Source of the DNA: Pseudomonadota bacterium
Lineage (GTDB): Bacteria > Pseudomonadota > Gammaproteobacteria > Steroidobacterales > Steroidobacteraceae
NCBI GenBank assembly: GCA_023391335.1
Contig: JAEWBG010000060.1
Coordinates: forward strand, 1 to 64,000
Reading direction: 5' to 3'
DNA length: 64,000 nt
The position numbers and the translations under genes are program-made. The notes beneath the pieces were generated by a model. It searched no databases. It was not told where the DNA came from and worked only from the letters and a program-made list of their open reading frames with translations. Shown piece after piece: positions 17,528 to 26,030 of this stretch. How positions within the stretch are numbered: position 1 is the first letter of the stretch; each line of letters starts with the position of its first letter.

Positions 17528-19642
17528 ATGGAGTCGAAGACGCCGGATCAAGATGAGGCGTTTGTCGCGGCGCAGTGCGGCATTCTCGAATCGATCGCCC
17601 TAGGGCGTCCGCTACACGAGATGCTGCGGACGATCGTCGAACTCATCGAGGCACGTTCGCACGGGATGTTGTGTTCGATCTTGTTACTCGATGGCGATCG
17701 CATCAGACACGTCGCGGCTCCCAATCTTCCACAGGAGTACGTATCGGCGATTGAAGGCGAAAGAATTGGTCCCGATGCAGGCTCGTGCGGCACGGCTGCA
17801 TTCACGGGGAAGCCCGTCATCGTTGAAGACATCGCAACGCATCCCGCTTGGGCCAACTATCGGCAGCTTGCGTTGCCGCACGGGTTGGTCGCGTGCTGGT
17901 CAGTTCCGATTCTCACGCCGGAGCACCAGGTGTTGGGCACATTCGCGATGTATTACCGAGAATGTCGGCGCCCGACTCCGCAGGAAGAGCAGTGGGTCGA
18001 GGTCGCGACGCGCTTGGCCTATGTCGCGATTCTCAGCGAGCGCGTCCGGCTCAACGAGATCGAGCGGCATCGCATGGAAGTGCAGATGCGGCACGACGAG
18101 CATTTGCGATCCGTCATTCTCGACAACATCGACGACGCAATTTTCTACATTCAAGTGGAAGGTGAGGGGCAGTATCGATTGTTGTCCGTGAACGGCGCTT
18201 TCGATCGAATGTTCCCGCATCTGAGCGAACGTATCGTCGGGCACACGCTGCACGAGTTTCTGCCGCCGGCTTTTCGCGAACAGACCTTAGCGCGGGCCGC
18301 GATTGCAATCGAGACAGGACAACGGCAACGATGGGAGGTCACCACTCAGAGTGGCCCGAAGCTAGCGGATGTTGGCCTGGTGCCGATCTTCGATCCCCAA
18401 GGACGTTGTACGAATCTGATTGGAACGTTGCACGACATCAGCATTCGCATCGACGCAGAAAACGAAAGATCGCAGATGCAGGCGAAACTGCATCAAGCGC
18501 AGCGCATGCAAGCATTGGGGACGTTGGCCGGCGGCATTGCACATGACTTCAACAACATTTTGGCCGCAATCGGTGGCAATGCAGAGTTGTTGCTGGGTGA
18601 GCTTCCGGTGGAGTCGAGCGCGCGACAGCATGCATCCGAGATCATGCGAGCGAGTACACGCGCCGCGGATCTGGTGCGCCAGATCCTGTCATTCAGCCGC
18701 AGCTCATCGCCGACCTACAAGTTGTTCGACCCTAAGCCCGTCGCGCTGGAGGCAATAGACCTGCTGCGCCTGACTTTACCGAGAAACATTCAGATCGAAG
18801 CGCGGTTCTCACAGGACGCGCCCAGTATTCGCGCCGACCCGAGTCAGTTTCACCAGGTTCTTATCAACTTGGTCACCAACGCAGCTCGCGCATACGCAGG
18901 CGAGGGTAGCGTGACCGTGAGTCTCGATCGCGTGATGTCTACCGAGATTGCAGCGACGGACGGGGCGCCATTGGATCCGGGGGCCTATCTACGAGTTCAG
19001 GTTGAAGACAGTGGAAGCGGTATGGATGCCGCGACATTGAAACGAGTTTTCGATCCTTTCTTCACGACGCGCGCACCCGGAGAAGGCACCGGGCTGGGAC
19101 TGTCCGTCGTGCACAGCATTGTCGAAAACCATCAGGGGTCGATCGGTATCGAGAGCGCGCCAGGTAAGGGAACCAAGGTCACCGTGTATTTACCCGCGGC
19201 TGAGCTTGCTCCCAATGGCATCGCGTCGCAGTCAGCTACGAAATTGCGGGGAAACAACGAGAGAATTATGTACGTCGATGACGAGGATTCTCTCGTGCTG
19301 CTCATGGAACAGAGTTTGAGAAGACTGGGTTACAACGTTCGCGGTTTCACCGATCCCTCGATTGCGCTAGCGGCGTTCGCCCACTCGCCGCAAGCGTTCG
19401 ACGTGGTCATTACCGATCTCGCCATGCCGGGCATGACCGGTCGGCAACTGGCGGCGAAGATTCGTGAGATCAGCAAGGACGTGCCGATCATCATGACCTC
19501 CGGCTACATTAGAGACGAAGACCGCGAAGCCGCGCGTCAGTTGAACATTGCTCAGCTGGTCTACAAGTCCAATACCGTCCAACAGCTAACGGAAGCGCTC
19601 GCAGTCGAGATTGCGAAGTTCGCAAGCGAAAGAGAAGGGTGA
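17528..19642 (+). CDS. Hybrid histidine kinase: GAF-PAS-HisKA-HATPase-REC
   Basis: Numbering from ATG 17528 (a GTG at 17516 is an alternative; neither has a good ribosome site). GAF domain about 20-165 (GSCGTAAFTGKPVIVEDI), PAS about 190-305, HisKA with phospho-acceptor His339 in GGIAHDFNNILA, HATPase about 430-556 (NLVTNA, EDSGSGMD, GEGTGLGLS), and a C-terminal receiver about 578-700 with phospho-acceptor Asp630 (TDLAMPGM). No membrane segment, so it senses a cytoplasmic cue. It has no partner regulator next to it; its own receiver likely relays to a phosphotransfer protein elsewhere. Confidence 0.92.
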   Translation: MESKTPDQDEAFVAAQCGILESIALGRPLHEMLRTIVELIEARSHGMLCSILLLDGDRIRHVAAPNLPQEYVSAIEGERIGPDAGSCGTAAFTGKPVIVEDIATHPAWANYRQLALPHGLVACWSVPILTPEHQVLGTFAMYYRECRRPTPQEEQWVEVATRLAYVAILSERVRLNEIERHRMEVQMRHDEHLRSVILDNIDDAIFYIQVEGEGQYRLLSVNGAFDRMFPHLSERIVGHTLHEFLPPAFREQTLARAAIAIETGQRQRWEVTTQSGPKLADVGLVPIFDPQGRCTNLIGTLHDISIRIDAENERSQMQAKLHQAQRMQALGTLAGGIAHDFNNILAAIGGNAELLLGELPVESSARQHASEIMRASTRAADLVRQILSFSRSSSPTYKLFDPKPVALEAIDLLRLTLPRNIQIEARFSQDAPSIRADPSQFHQVLINLVTNAARAYAGEGSVTVSLDRVMSTEIAATDGAPLDPGAYLRVQVEDSGSGMDAATLKRVFDPFFTTRAPGEGTGLGLSVVHSIVENHQGSIGIESAPGKGTKVTVYLPAAELAPNGIASQSATKLRGNNERIMYVDDEDSLVLLMEQSLRRLGYNVRGFTDPSIALAAFAHSPQAFDVVITDLAMPGMTGRQLAAKIREISKDVPIIMTSGYIRDEDREAARQLNIAQLVYKSNTVQQLTEALAVEIAKFASEREG

Positions 19643-19751
19643 GCAGTGAACGCCGCCGTCTCGACCGTGCTCAGCGTTACATCGCCTCATCACTTGCGGC
19701 CGGAAACCGTGTGCGCTGTGTGAATGCACTGCAGTGCGTCGCGAAGCAGGT

Positions 19752-19786
19752 CCAGCTGCCAACTGCAAACGGTAAACCGCCAACGG
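19752..19786. repeat. Heptanucleotide-period repeat, five units
   Basis: Consecutive 7-mers CCAGCTG, CCAACTG, CAAACGG, TAAACCG, CCAACGG lie in phase between the kinase gene and phnA/yjdM. It belongs to a class of 7-bp-periodic intergenic sequence found elsewhere in this window. Confidence 0.6.
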
Positions 19787-19822
19787 AAGGAAGAACCACG
19801 CTCGTTCACGCGCTTCGCGCTT

Positions 19823-20170
19823 TCAGGCCTTTCTTACGAATTGCGATTTCAACTGCATCGGGCCGATGCCGTCCACCTTGCAGTCGATGTCGTGATCGCC
19901 CTCAACGAGACGGATGTTCTTTACTTTCGTGCCCATCTTCACGACTAATGACGACCCCTTCACTTTCAGGTCTTTGATGACGGTGACCGCATCGCCATCG
20001 TGCAGTTCGTTGCCGACAGCGTCGCGAACAACGCGCGTTTCATCAACGGCTGAGGGCTCGGCTACAGCAGCGCTTGGCCACTCGTGCGCGCACTCCGGAC
20101 AAACAAACATGTCGCCGTCCTGATAGGTGAGCGTGGAACTGCACTGCGGGCAAGGAGGTAAGTCGGTCAT
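19823..20170 (-). CDS. yjdM: PhnA/YjdM family zinc-ribbon protein
   Basis: The N-terminus is a zinc ribbon with CPQC (residues 7-10) and CPEC (24-27). The C-terminal PhnA domain (residues 45-115) shows VRDAVGNELHDGDAVTVIKDLKVKGSS and ends in LKSQFVRKA as in the family. Despite the name, PhnA is not part of the C-P lyase machinery and its biochemical role is poorly defined. Length 115 is standard. Single gene. Confidence 0.92.
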   Translation of the reverse strand: MTDLPPCPQCSSTLTYQDGDMFVCPECAHEWPSAAVAEPSAVDETRVVRDAVGNELHDGDAVTVIKDLKVKGSSLVVKMGTKVKNIRLVEGDHDIDCKVDGIGPMQLKSQFVRKA

Positions 20171-20273
20171 CTTCGATTGATATCGTAAGTCGCGTTGAGG
20201 GCGCGAATCTTAACGCAATGCGCGGCGGAGCAGGTGGTGCGATGCGCTAGGGTCACGCTGGATCGGCGCACAC

Positions 20274-20756
20274 TCATTGTTTACTCGTCGAGACTTCGCG
20301 ATCGGTTGGCAACGTTCGATTGAGCTCTTCGAGGAGTTTTATGATTTGCGCTTTCTCGTCAGAGCTCCACGGCTTACCTTCGACCAGTCGGATTCGAAAG
20401 GAACCATTGGCTAGATCCAACGAGACGGTCCGTGCCGCGTGTTCCCCGTCGTTTGCGTTAGAGCTGACATATAGCGGCAATCCGCTTTGAGGAACGATCG
20501 CGTCGGTGATCACAAAGCGCGCTTCCGAACGCTCGCACGCGATGGCTATTAGCTTTATTCCGGGCTCCGCTTCGAACTTGAGGGGCTTATCCGAGTGCCC
20601 AAGAACTTTCAGACCTGGCACGGTTTGCATGTGTGCTTCGCCGTCATTCTGAGCAACGATTGCGCACGAACTCTCGATCAATTCGTTGGCATGTGTCTCG
20701 TGCGATATGGTCGCGACTGCGAGTGCCACTAGCACAGGTATCCGTCCCTTGTTCAT
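20274..20756 (-). CDS. Small secreted protein of unknown function
   Basis: ATG 20756 follows GAGGAG and opens a signal peptide ending near THA (residue 23). An upstream GTG at 20801 would overlap the deacetylase stop but would bury the signal peptide, so it is disfavoured. The mature part has a disulfide-capable pair (ESSCAI, IACER) and a beta-rich pattern. No family recognised. It follows the deacetylase gene on the same strand and may be co-transcribed. Confidence 0.62.
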   Translation of the reverse strand: MNKGRIPVLVALAVATISHETHANELIESSCAIVAQNDGEAHMQTVPGLKVLGHSDKPLKFEAEPGIKLIAIACERSEARFVITDAIVPQSGLPLYVSSNANDGEHAARTVSLDLANGSFRIRLVEGKPWSSDEKAQIIKLLEELNRTLPTDREVSTSKQ

Positions 20757-20797
20757 GCTCGTCGACTCCTCGGTGCTTACGGTTCTTCCGGCACGCT

Positions 20798-21721
20798 TCA
20801 CAATCCCAAGCGATCCATGAGGGGCGCCTCGTACACGCCGTCTTCGGGCGGATTGCGCGAGTTCTGGATTTTCCCTTTTTGAATGGCGAGAGCGAGGACC
20901 AGGCTGTCGCCCGCAGGCAGCGTGCTCGGCTGCAGCTTGAATAAGGGATCCGTGTACGCCTCCTCGGCGTCAATGAGCGTCCAGCCGAGTCGCGTGTATT
21001 GGTCGAGGATGTCGCCGAGATAAAGCGCATTGAGCGTGTTGTGGTGGATGAGCAGTGTGTGCTTGATGCGACGACCTATCGTGCGAACCGCTAGATCCTC
21101 GTAATAGTTAGAGCGATCGAGGATGTGTTGGAGATAGTAGTTGCGATAGCCAGAGGTATCCGCATCGCGCTTGATGTCGAGCCTCTTTTGCAGCCGCTCG
21201 TCGATGTACCAATCCGAGGCATCGATTGTCACGGCACCATTCCTGTAGCCGTGATCGGTGAGCCAAGCGCGCATTCGATCTCGTTGTTCCGCAGTAGTAC
21301 CTTCGTTGAGGTAGGGAAAGCGAAAAAGCTTGCGAAATTGTTTGTGATTCTTGATGAGTGCTTCGCAACGAAGTACGTCCGCCGTGTACTCCGCGAAAAG
21401 GCTGCTCGCGTAGTCATGGTGCGAGTACGTGTGATTACAAATCATGTGGCCGTCATCGTTCCACAGCTTTAGCAGGCGCTGTCCTAAGTCGGAGTCCACA
21501 TTTTTGCCAGTGACAAAGATGGCAGATCTAATCGAGTGGGCTCGAAATGCAGAGAGAATCGCGCGAGTGCGCTGCTCGGCGAGGCCGGCGTCGGCACCGA
21601 GGCCGAAGTCATCCATCGTGATGGCGACTTCACGAGGCGTATTGGCCCGCGTCATGCGGGGGGCGATGAGGCAGCCCAGTAGGCCAGTGCCGAGGCATTT
21701 GGCGAAATCGCGGCGGTTCAT
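20798..21721 (-). CDS. Polysaccharide deacetylase (NodB fold), exported
   Basis: A twin-arginine leader (MNRRDFAKCLG, then a hydrophobic stretch) supports the ATG at 21721; a GTG at 21739 is possible. The NodB domain shows TMDDFGLG (catalytic and metal Asp pair) and the metal-binding HTYSHHD, and FRFPYLNEG in place of the usual RxPY motif. It likely removes N- or O-acetyl groups from a cell-wall or extracellular polysaccharide. Between the two catalytic halves is a long insert with TIDASDWYID, as in other one-domain deacetylases. Confidence 0.84.
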   Translation of the reverse strand: MNRRDFAKCLGTGLLGCLIAPRMTRANTPREVAITMDDFGLGADAGLAEQRTRAILSAFRAHSIRSAIFVTGKNVDSDLGQRLLKLWNDDGHMICNHTYSHHDYASSLFAEYTADVLRCEALIKNHKQFRKLFRFPYLNEGTTAEQRDRMRAWLTDHGYRNGAVTIDASDWYIDERLQKRLDIKRDADTSGYRNYYLQHILDRSNYYEDLAVRTIGRRIKHTLLIHHNTLNALYLGDILDQYTRLGWTLIDAEEAYTDPLFKLQPSTLPAGDSLVLALAIQKGKIQNSRNPPEDGVYEAPLMDRLGL

Positions 21722-21783
21722 GCGAGGCAGTGTACTCACGCTTGTCGACGCAAAGAGTATGGCTGATTGAAACCCCGCAGAGA

Positions 21784-22329
21784 TTACGAGTGCTGATCCC
21801 CATGCTCATCTGCATGCTCCGACTCACCGCCCGCCGCTTTGACGAGCTGCGAGTACTGCTCGGCGGATAGCGTGGGTAATTGCTGTAAGAACGCGACGAT
21901 GTTCCAGATCGCGGCGTCGGAGTGAGACTTGCCGAACGAGGGCATGGCGCTCATCTTGATGCCGTGCTTAACGATCCAGAATTGTTGAGCTGCGCTCCAA
22001 TGTGGGGCCGCTCTCTGCAAGTCGGGAGGATCTGGGAGCATTTCGGCTTCGCCGTCATCCTTGATCCCCGGAGCGCCGTGGCATCCTGCACACATTTCAT
22101 CGAAATGGTGTGCGCCTTCGCGCACTTGTTCTTCCGTAAAGGAAGGGGGTGTTTGAATGTTGCGCGCGTGTGCCTCGACAGAATGCTCCATCGTATTGTC
22201 GAGAAACCAATGGGTGAGCGCGGCGTGTGGCTGAGTCGCGGCGACGTTGTACACGCCAGCGTAGGAAACAATCACAGCGCCAACAGGCATCGCTACCAGC
22301 ATTGCGAAAGCACCGACGAGATATTTCAT
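21784..22329 (-). CDS. Cytochrome c, class I, membrane-anchored or secreted
   Basis: AAGGAGG places the start at ATG 22329. Residues 1-25 form a signal or anchor helix. The haem site is CAGCH at residues 80-84, and KMSAMPSFGK supplies the distal Met; the fold ends with WNIVAFLQQLPTLSAEQY as in small soluble cytochromes c. The C-terminus is His/Glu rich (ESEHADEHGDQHS), a possible metal-binding tail. No oxidase or dehydrogenase genes flank it, so its redox partner is unknown. Confidence 0.88.
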   Translation of the reverse strand: MKYLVGAFAMLVAMPVGAVIVSYAGVYNVAATQPHAALTHWFLDNTMEHSVEAHARNIQTPPSFTEEQVREGAHHFDEMCAGCHGAPGIKDDGEAEMLPDPPDLQRAAPHWSAAQQFWIVKHGIKMSAMPSFGKSHSDAAIWNIVAFLQQLPTLSAEQYSQLVKAAGGESEHADEHGDQHS

Positions 22330-22543
22330 GGCGGAATCCTCCTTCTCAAATTGAACGTACTCAGTGGGCCGTTGTTTCGTCGCTGCGAGTTCGGAATTGA
22401 GTGAGATCCGAGTCGTGCGCTGGCTGGAAGTCGCCGCGTCGGCGCAGCATGCACTTCGAACTAGTGCTTTGCTTGCCGGGGGGCGCTAGGAGCATTCAAA
22501 CTGCAGCACCGTTTCGTATTGCAAACAACGATTGATTATCTGC

Positions 22544-23905
22544 GTGATCCGCCGCTGGTTCCACTCGAGAGTCTTCTGGATCGCACCTGCTTCGGTCGCA
22601 GTGTTGGCGTGGGGCGCGGCGCTCTTCGGCAGCTTTCAATACGACGACTTTCCCAACATTCTAGGTGACCCTGCGACGCATCGCTTCGACGCGCTGCTGA
22701 ATCGCCTTGCGACGGGGATTCGGCCGTTAACGCGTCTGAGCTATGCGCTCAGCGACCATGTGTTCGGCGACTGGGCCGGCGGGTGGCTACTTATTAACGT
22801 GCTGCTGCACGTTTTTACGGTCGCGGGCGTCGCAAAGCTCGTGCAGCTCAGAACTCGCGACGGCATGGCGGCCGCGTTGGCTGGAATCTGTTTTGCCCTT
22901 CAGCCTGCGCATGCGGCGGTGATCGCGTATGTGAGCGGCCGATCGACCGGATTGGCCGTCGCATTCATCGTCGCCGCGATGATCGTGCATGAGCGAAGCG
23001 TAGACGTATCGGACCGGCGTCGTGGAATGATCTGGTCGACGGTGCTGTTCGTGTGTGCTTGTGCCAGCAAAGAAGTCGCGATCGTGCTGCCCGCATTGAT
23101 GTTGCTATGGGAGAGGACGCGGCCCGCTCCGACGCCTTGGAGTGTGTCGCTGCGGAGAGTGGCTCCGTATGCAATTGCATCGATTGCCGCAGCGATCCTG
23201 ATGCTGGTTGTCAGTCCACGCTATCGAGAGCTGTTGTCGTTCTCGCTATCCATGCGTTCACCGCTCGATGCGATGCTTCACAATCTGATCGCACTGCCGA
23301 TGAGTTTGAGTCTTTGGTTCACGCCCTGGTCGCTATCGGTCGAACATCACGCGCCTTACTCAACGCCCGCGCTGATCTTAGGGTTCGCCGTCATTGCAGG
23401 GATGGTTGTGGTAGCGATTCTGGAAAGGAGTAGACACCCCTTCATCGCTCTCGCATTGGTGTGGCCGATCATTGCGATGTTGCCGACACACTCATTCATC
23501 GCCAAGACGGATGCGATTACCGAAGGGCCGCTGTATTTGGCGTGGATCGGCCCGAGCCTTGCGCTGGGTCACTGGTTTGCACTTCGAGCGCGCGAGTCAC
23601 ACCCATTCCAGATCAAGCCGGCTGCAATCGTTCTGAGCGCGGTTGCGATTGGCCTCTGCCTATGGCGAGTGAGCGTGTGGCGGGATTCCATCTCGCTGTG
23701 GCAAGAGGCAACATTGCATGCGCCAACGTCTGCTCGAGCGTGGACGAATCTTGGCGTGGCACAACTCGCACAGGGACACAATGATTCAGCGCGTGATGCG
23801 CTACAGATGGCACTCAAACTGGACCCCGGCAGTATGCAAGCTCGAACGAACCTGGATATTCTTGCGGCGCTTGCCGCATCGGCTCGGAGTACTAACAAAC
23901 AATGA
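22544..23905 (+). CDS. Multi-pass membrane protein with C-terminal TPR (GT-C/TMTC-like)
   Basis: About ten hydrophobic segments follow an early luminal acidic motif (QYDDFPNIL) typical of GT-C glycosyltransferase-like proteins, and a C-terminal TPR pair (ARAWTNLGVAQLAQGHNDSARDALQ) follows the membrane part. This is the layout of TMTC-like or O-mannosyltransferase-related proteins, so lipid-linked sugar transfer to exported proteins is plausible. Start is uncertain: GTG 22544 or TTG 22532. Its stop overlaps the start of the next gene by 4 bp (ATGA), marking an operon with two secreted proteins. Confidence 0.75.
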   Translation: MIRRWFHSRVFWIAPASVAVLAWGAALFGSFQYDDFPNILGDPATHRFDALLNRLATGIRPLTRLSYALSDHVFGDWAGGWLLINVLLHVFTVAGVAKLVQLRTRDGMAAALAGICFALQPAHAAVIAYVSGRSTGLAVAFIVAAMIVHERSVDVSDRRRGMIWSTVLFVCACASKEVAIVLPALMLLWERTRPAPTPWSVSLRRVAPYAIASIAAAILMLVVSPRYRELLSFSLSMRSPLDAMLHNLIALPMSLSLWFTPWSLSVEHHAPYSTPALILGFAVIAGMVVVAILERSRHPFIALALVWPIIAMLPTHSFIAKTDAITEGPLYLAWIGPSLALGHWFALRARESHPFQIKPAAIVLSAVAIGLCLWRVSVWRDSISLWQEATLHAPTSARAWTNLGVAQLAQGHNDSARDALQMALKLDPGSMQARTNLDILAALAASARSTNKQ

Positions 23906-24603
23906 ATCGCATCCTCTTCGGGCTTGCTGCTAGCGCAGCCCTTTTTGCTTCGAATGCTTATGCAGCAGCGCCGTGCGGCTGCAAGGATTTGCCCGTGCTG
24001 GTAAAGGAGCTCACCGAGCAGCAGTTCTTGCAAGAACTGTTTGCGAAGTGGTCGGTGTACATGCCGCGCGAGATTACGACGACAGCGTCCTTACGCGACC
24101 ACGCGGTACAGCAGTTCAACGACGCCTTTTACGGCACCGGAGCCGCCGCGGGCACGGCAAGCGGCGGACACGCTGCGTATGGAACGGATTTGGAAAGTGC
24201 CGAGTGTCCCATCGTGCAGTATCTCTATGACGCGAAAGGCAGGCCCCTGAAGAACAAGGACGGTACTCAGAAAACTGTCCCTGTGACTGAGGAGACGGTC
24301 AAAACCAAGGAATGTGCATCGCTGGTCAATTACGTGTTTGCACACGAACGCGCCCATCAGGTGACCTGCCAGAACCTGGTGAAGAACGGGAAAACCAATC
24401 TTTGGAAGAGTCCGGAATTTTTTGCAGCAGATGATGCGAAGGCCTATCAGGCCGGCATCGATGTATTGCGAGAGGAACTAAAGAACTTGGCTGGCAAGTG
24501 CGGATGGGAGAGCTCCACCAAGAATCGTCTTCCCAACTTGGACGAAGCCAAGGACCTGGCGAAGCGTGCAGCGAAGACCGTCAATTCGCGCAGGAGGAAA
24601 TAG
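23902..24603 (+). CDS. Secreted protein with HExxH motif, possible metallopeptidase
   Basis: Signal peptide 1-22 (ending AYAAA). The mature protein contains HERAH (residues 148-152, within NYVFAHERAHQVTC), the zincin signature, followed about 25 residues on by an acidic stretch (ADDAKAYQAGIDVLREEL) that could supply a third ligand. Cysteines at 25, 27, 102, 138 and 156 suggest disulfides. The rest matches no family I know, so peptidase activity is inferred from one motif. The start overlaps the upstream GT-C-like gene; the next gene starts 2 bp after its stop. Confidence 0.68.
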   Translation: MNRILFGLAASAALFASNAYAAAPCGCKDLPVLVKELTEQQFLQELFAKWSVYMPREITTTASLRDHAVQQFNDAFYGTGAAAGTASGGHAAYGTDLESAECPIVQYLYDAKGRPLKNKDGTQKTVPVTEETVKTKECASLVNYVFAHERAHQVTCQNLVKNGKTNLWKSPEFFAADDAKAYQAGIDVLREELKNLAGKCGWESSTKNRLPNLDEAKDLAKRAAKTVNSRRRK

Positions 24604-24605
24604 CC

Positions 24606-25541
24606 ATGAGCTTTTCGGCCTTTGTCGCGATGCTGACCATTGTCGGAGCGGAACCTTCCGATGCACCGCTCGATCAACTGCTCGCGCGTTGGGAGAGTGA
24701 ATGCAAAGCCCCTGTTGGCGATGCGGTCGCGGATTGCGTTGGCTTGAACGCGGATATCGAACTCGAGCTGCACGACATGTTGCGCAAGATGGCGCTCAAT
24801 CGGCAGCCGATCGATCGCGAGGTGTTGCGCGCCGCCGCGCAGGCTCATCTACCAGCATTGGCCAGAATGGGCGCCAATATGCTCGGCGCACCGCAAGACA
24901 AACAGGATGTCGATGCTCTTCTTGCCGCGCTCGATCATCCAACGCTTGCGGTGCGCTATGCGGCTGCTCGCAGCTTGGATCAAGCGAAAGATCCCGCGTG
25001 GGAGGCATTGAAGCCCTGGTGGACCGGCGCATCGCTAGGCAGTGCCAACGCGCCCGAGGATGCGTTGGTGCCCGATCCGAAGCCGTTGCCGAGCCAATTC
25101 GAAATGATGTCGTTCAATGGTCTGACGTATCACTACTACGGCAGCGACAAAGACAAGGCGATGTTCACGACCAATGAGTCGGTCGACTCGTTCGTCTCGC
25201 GCCTCGGCAAGAAGCGCAAGGTGCTGAAGTCGACGGACGCATTGGAGCAGCAAATGGACGCCATTCAGCCGGAGATGGATGCGATCAATAAGGAGATGGA
25301 AGAGGCCGGAGCGGCGAATGACATGGACCGGCTCAACAAGGCCATGCAGCGAATGCAGGAGCTGAACACGAAGATGGGCAATATTTCGACGATCACGTCA
25401 AATGCATTCATGGAGTCATACACGGTTCTGCTCGCCATGGATTCGACGAACAAGCGGCCGACCATCACGGTCGTCGTTCAGCACGACGATAAATTGAATC
25501 AGACGGTGCTGATGTTCTGGCGTGAAGGTGGGTGGCGGTGA
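24606..25541 (+). CDS. Protein of unknown function with HEAT-like and coiled-coil segments
   Basis: GGAGGAAATAGCC before ATG 24606 fixes the start; the frame stays open further upstream inside the previous gene. A short hydrophobic leader (residues 1-15) may export it. Residues 90-135 (LLAALDHPTLAVRYAAARSLDQA) look like one HEAT-type helical repeat. Residues about 200-265 are a Met/Gln/Glu-rich coiled coil (QQMDAIQPEMDAINKEM). The C-terminus is a short beta domain ending LMFWREGGWR. Third gene of the operon; function unknown. Confidence 0.66.
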   Translation: MSFSAFVAMLTIVGAEPSDAPLDQLLARWESECKAPVGDAVADCVGLNADIELELHDMLRKMALNRQPIDREVLRAAAQAHLPALARMGANMLGAPQDKQDVDALLAALDHPTLAVRYAAARSLDQAKDPAWEALKPWWTGASLGSANAPEDALVPDPKPLPSQFEMMSFNGLTYHYYGSDKDKAMFTTNESVDSFVSRLGKKRKVLKSTDALEQQMDAIQPEMDAINKEMEEAGAANDMDRLNKAMQRMQELNTKMGNISTITSNAFMESYTVLLAMDSTNKRPTITVVVQHDDKLNQTVLMFWREGGWR

Positions 25542-25570
25542 TGTGAAGCCGTTTTGCCGTTGGCCAGAAC

Positions 25571-25932
25571 TTAAGAGATTGGACAGGATGAACAGGATTG
25601 ACGGGATGGTCGAAGGTAGAGATCCGTTCTGACTCATACATCCTGTACATCTTGTTAATCCTGTCTAAATTTCTTTGCTGTGCTCTGGGCGGAGATTAAG
25701 AGATTGGACAGGATGAACAGGATTGACAGGATGGTCGGAGATAGAGATCTGTTCTGGCTCCTACGTCCTGTTCATCATGTTGATCCTGTCTAGAATTCCG
25801 TTGCTTTGCTCGTGGAGCGGAATTTAAGAGATTGGACAGGATGAACAGGATTGACGGGATGGTCGGAGATGGAGATCTGTTCTGGCTTCATACATCCCGT
25901 TCATCCTGTTAATTAATCCTGTCTAAAAATCC
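25571..25932. repeat. Three tandem copies of an ACAGGAT inverted repeat
   Basis: Copies begin at 25571, 25696 and 25824 with TTAAGAGATTGGACAGGAT, continue AACAGGATTGAC, and end with the complementary arm, ATCCTGTTAATCCTGTC (TTAATTAATCC in the third). Each copy can fold into a long hairpin. Within the arms the unit has a 9-bp period (ACAGGATGA, ACAGGATTG, ACAGGATGG). It fills the whole gap between two rightward operons. A related copy is at 39721-39801. Transposase genes are absent. Confidence 0.88.
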
Positions 25933-26030
25933 GTTGCTCCGCTCCCCGGAAATTGAGAGATTCGGCGGGAATCGCACAGAAAGAAAAGGCGTCATGTAGG
26001 CGCTTGCGGTGCCAACCCAAGGACTTCCGA

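Noticed and set aside
25571..25932. CRISPR array at the ACAGGAT repeats
   Set aside because: Only three copies, each an inverted repeat of about 125 bp, with near-identical inner parts instead of unique spacers.
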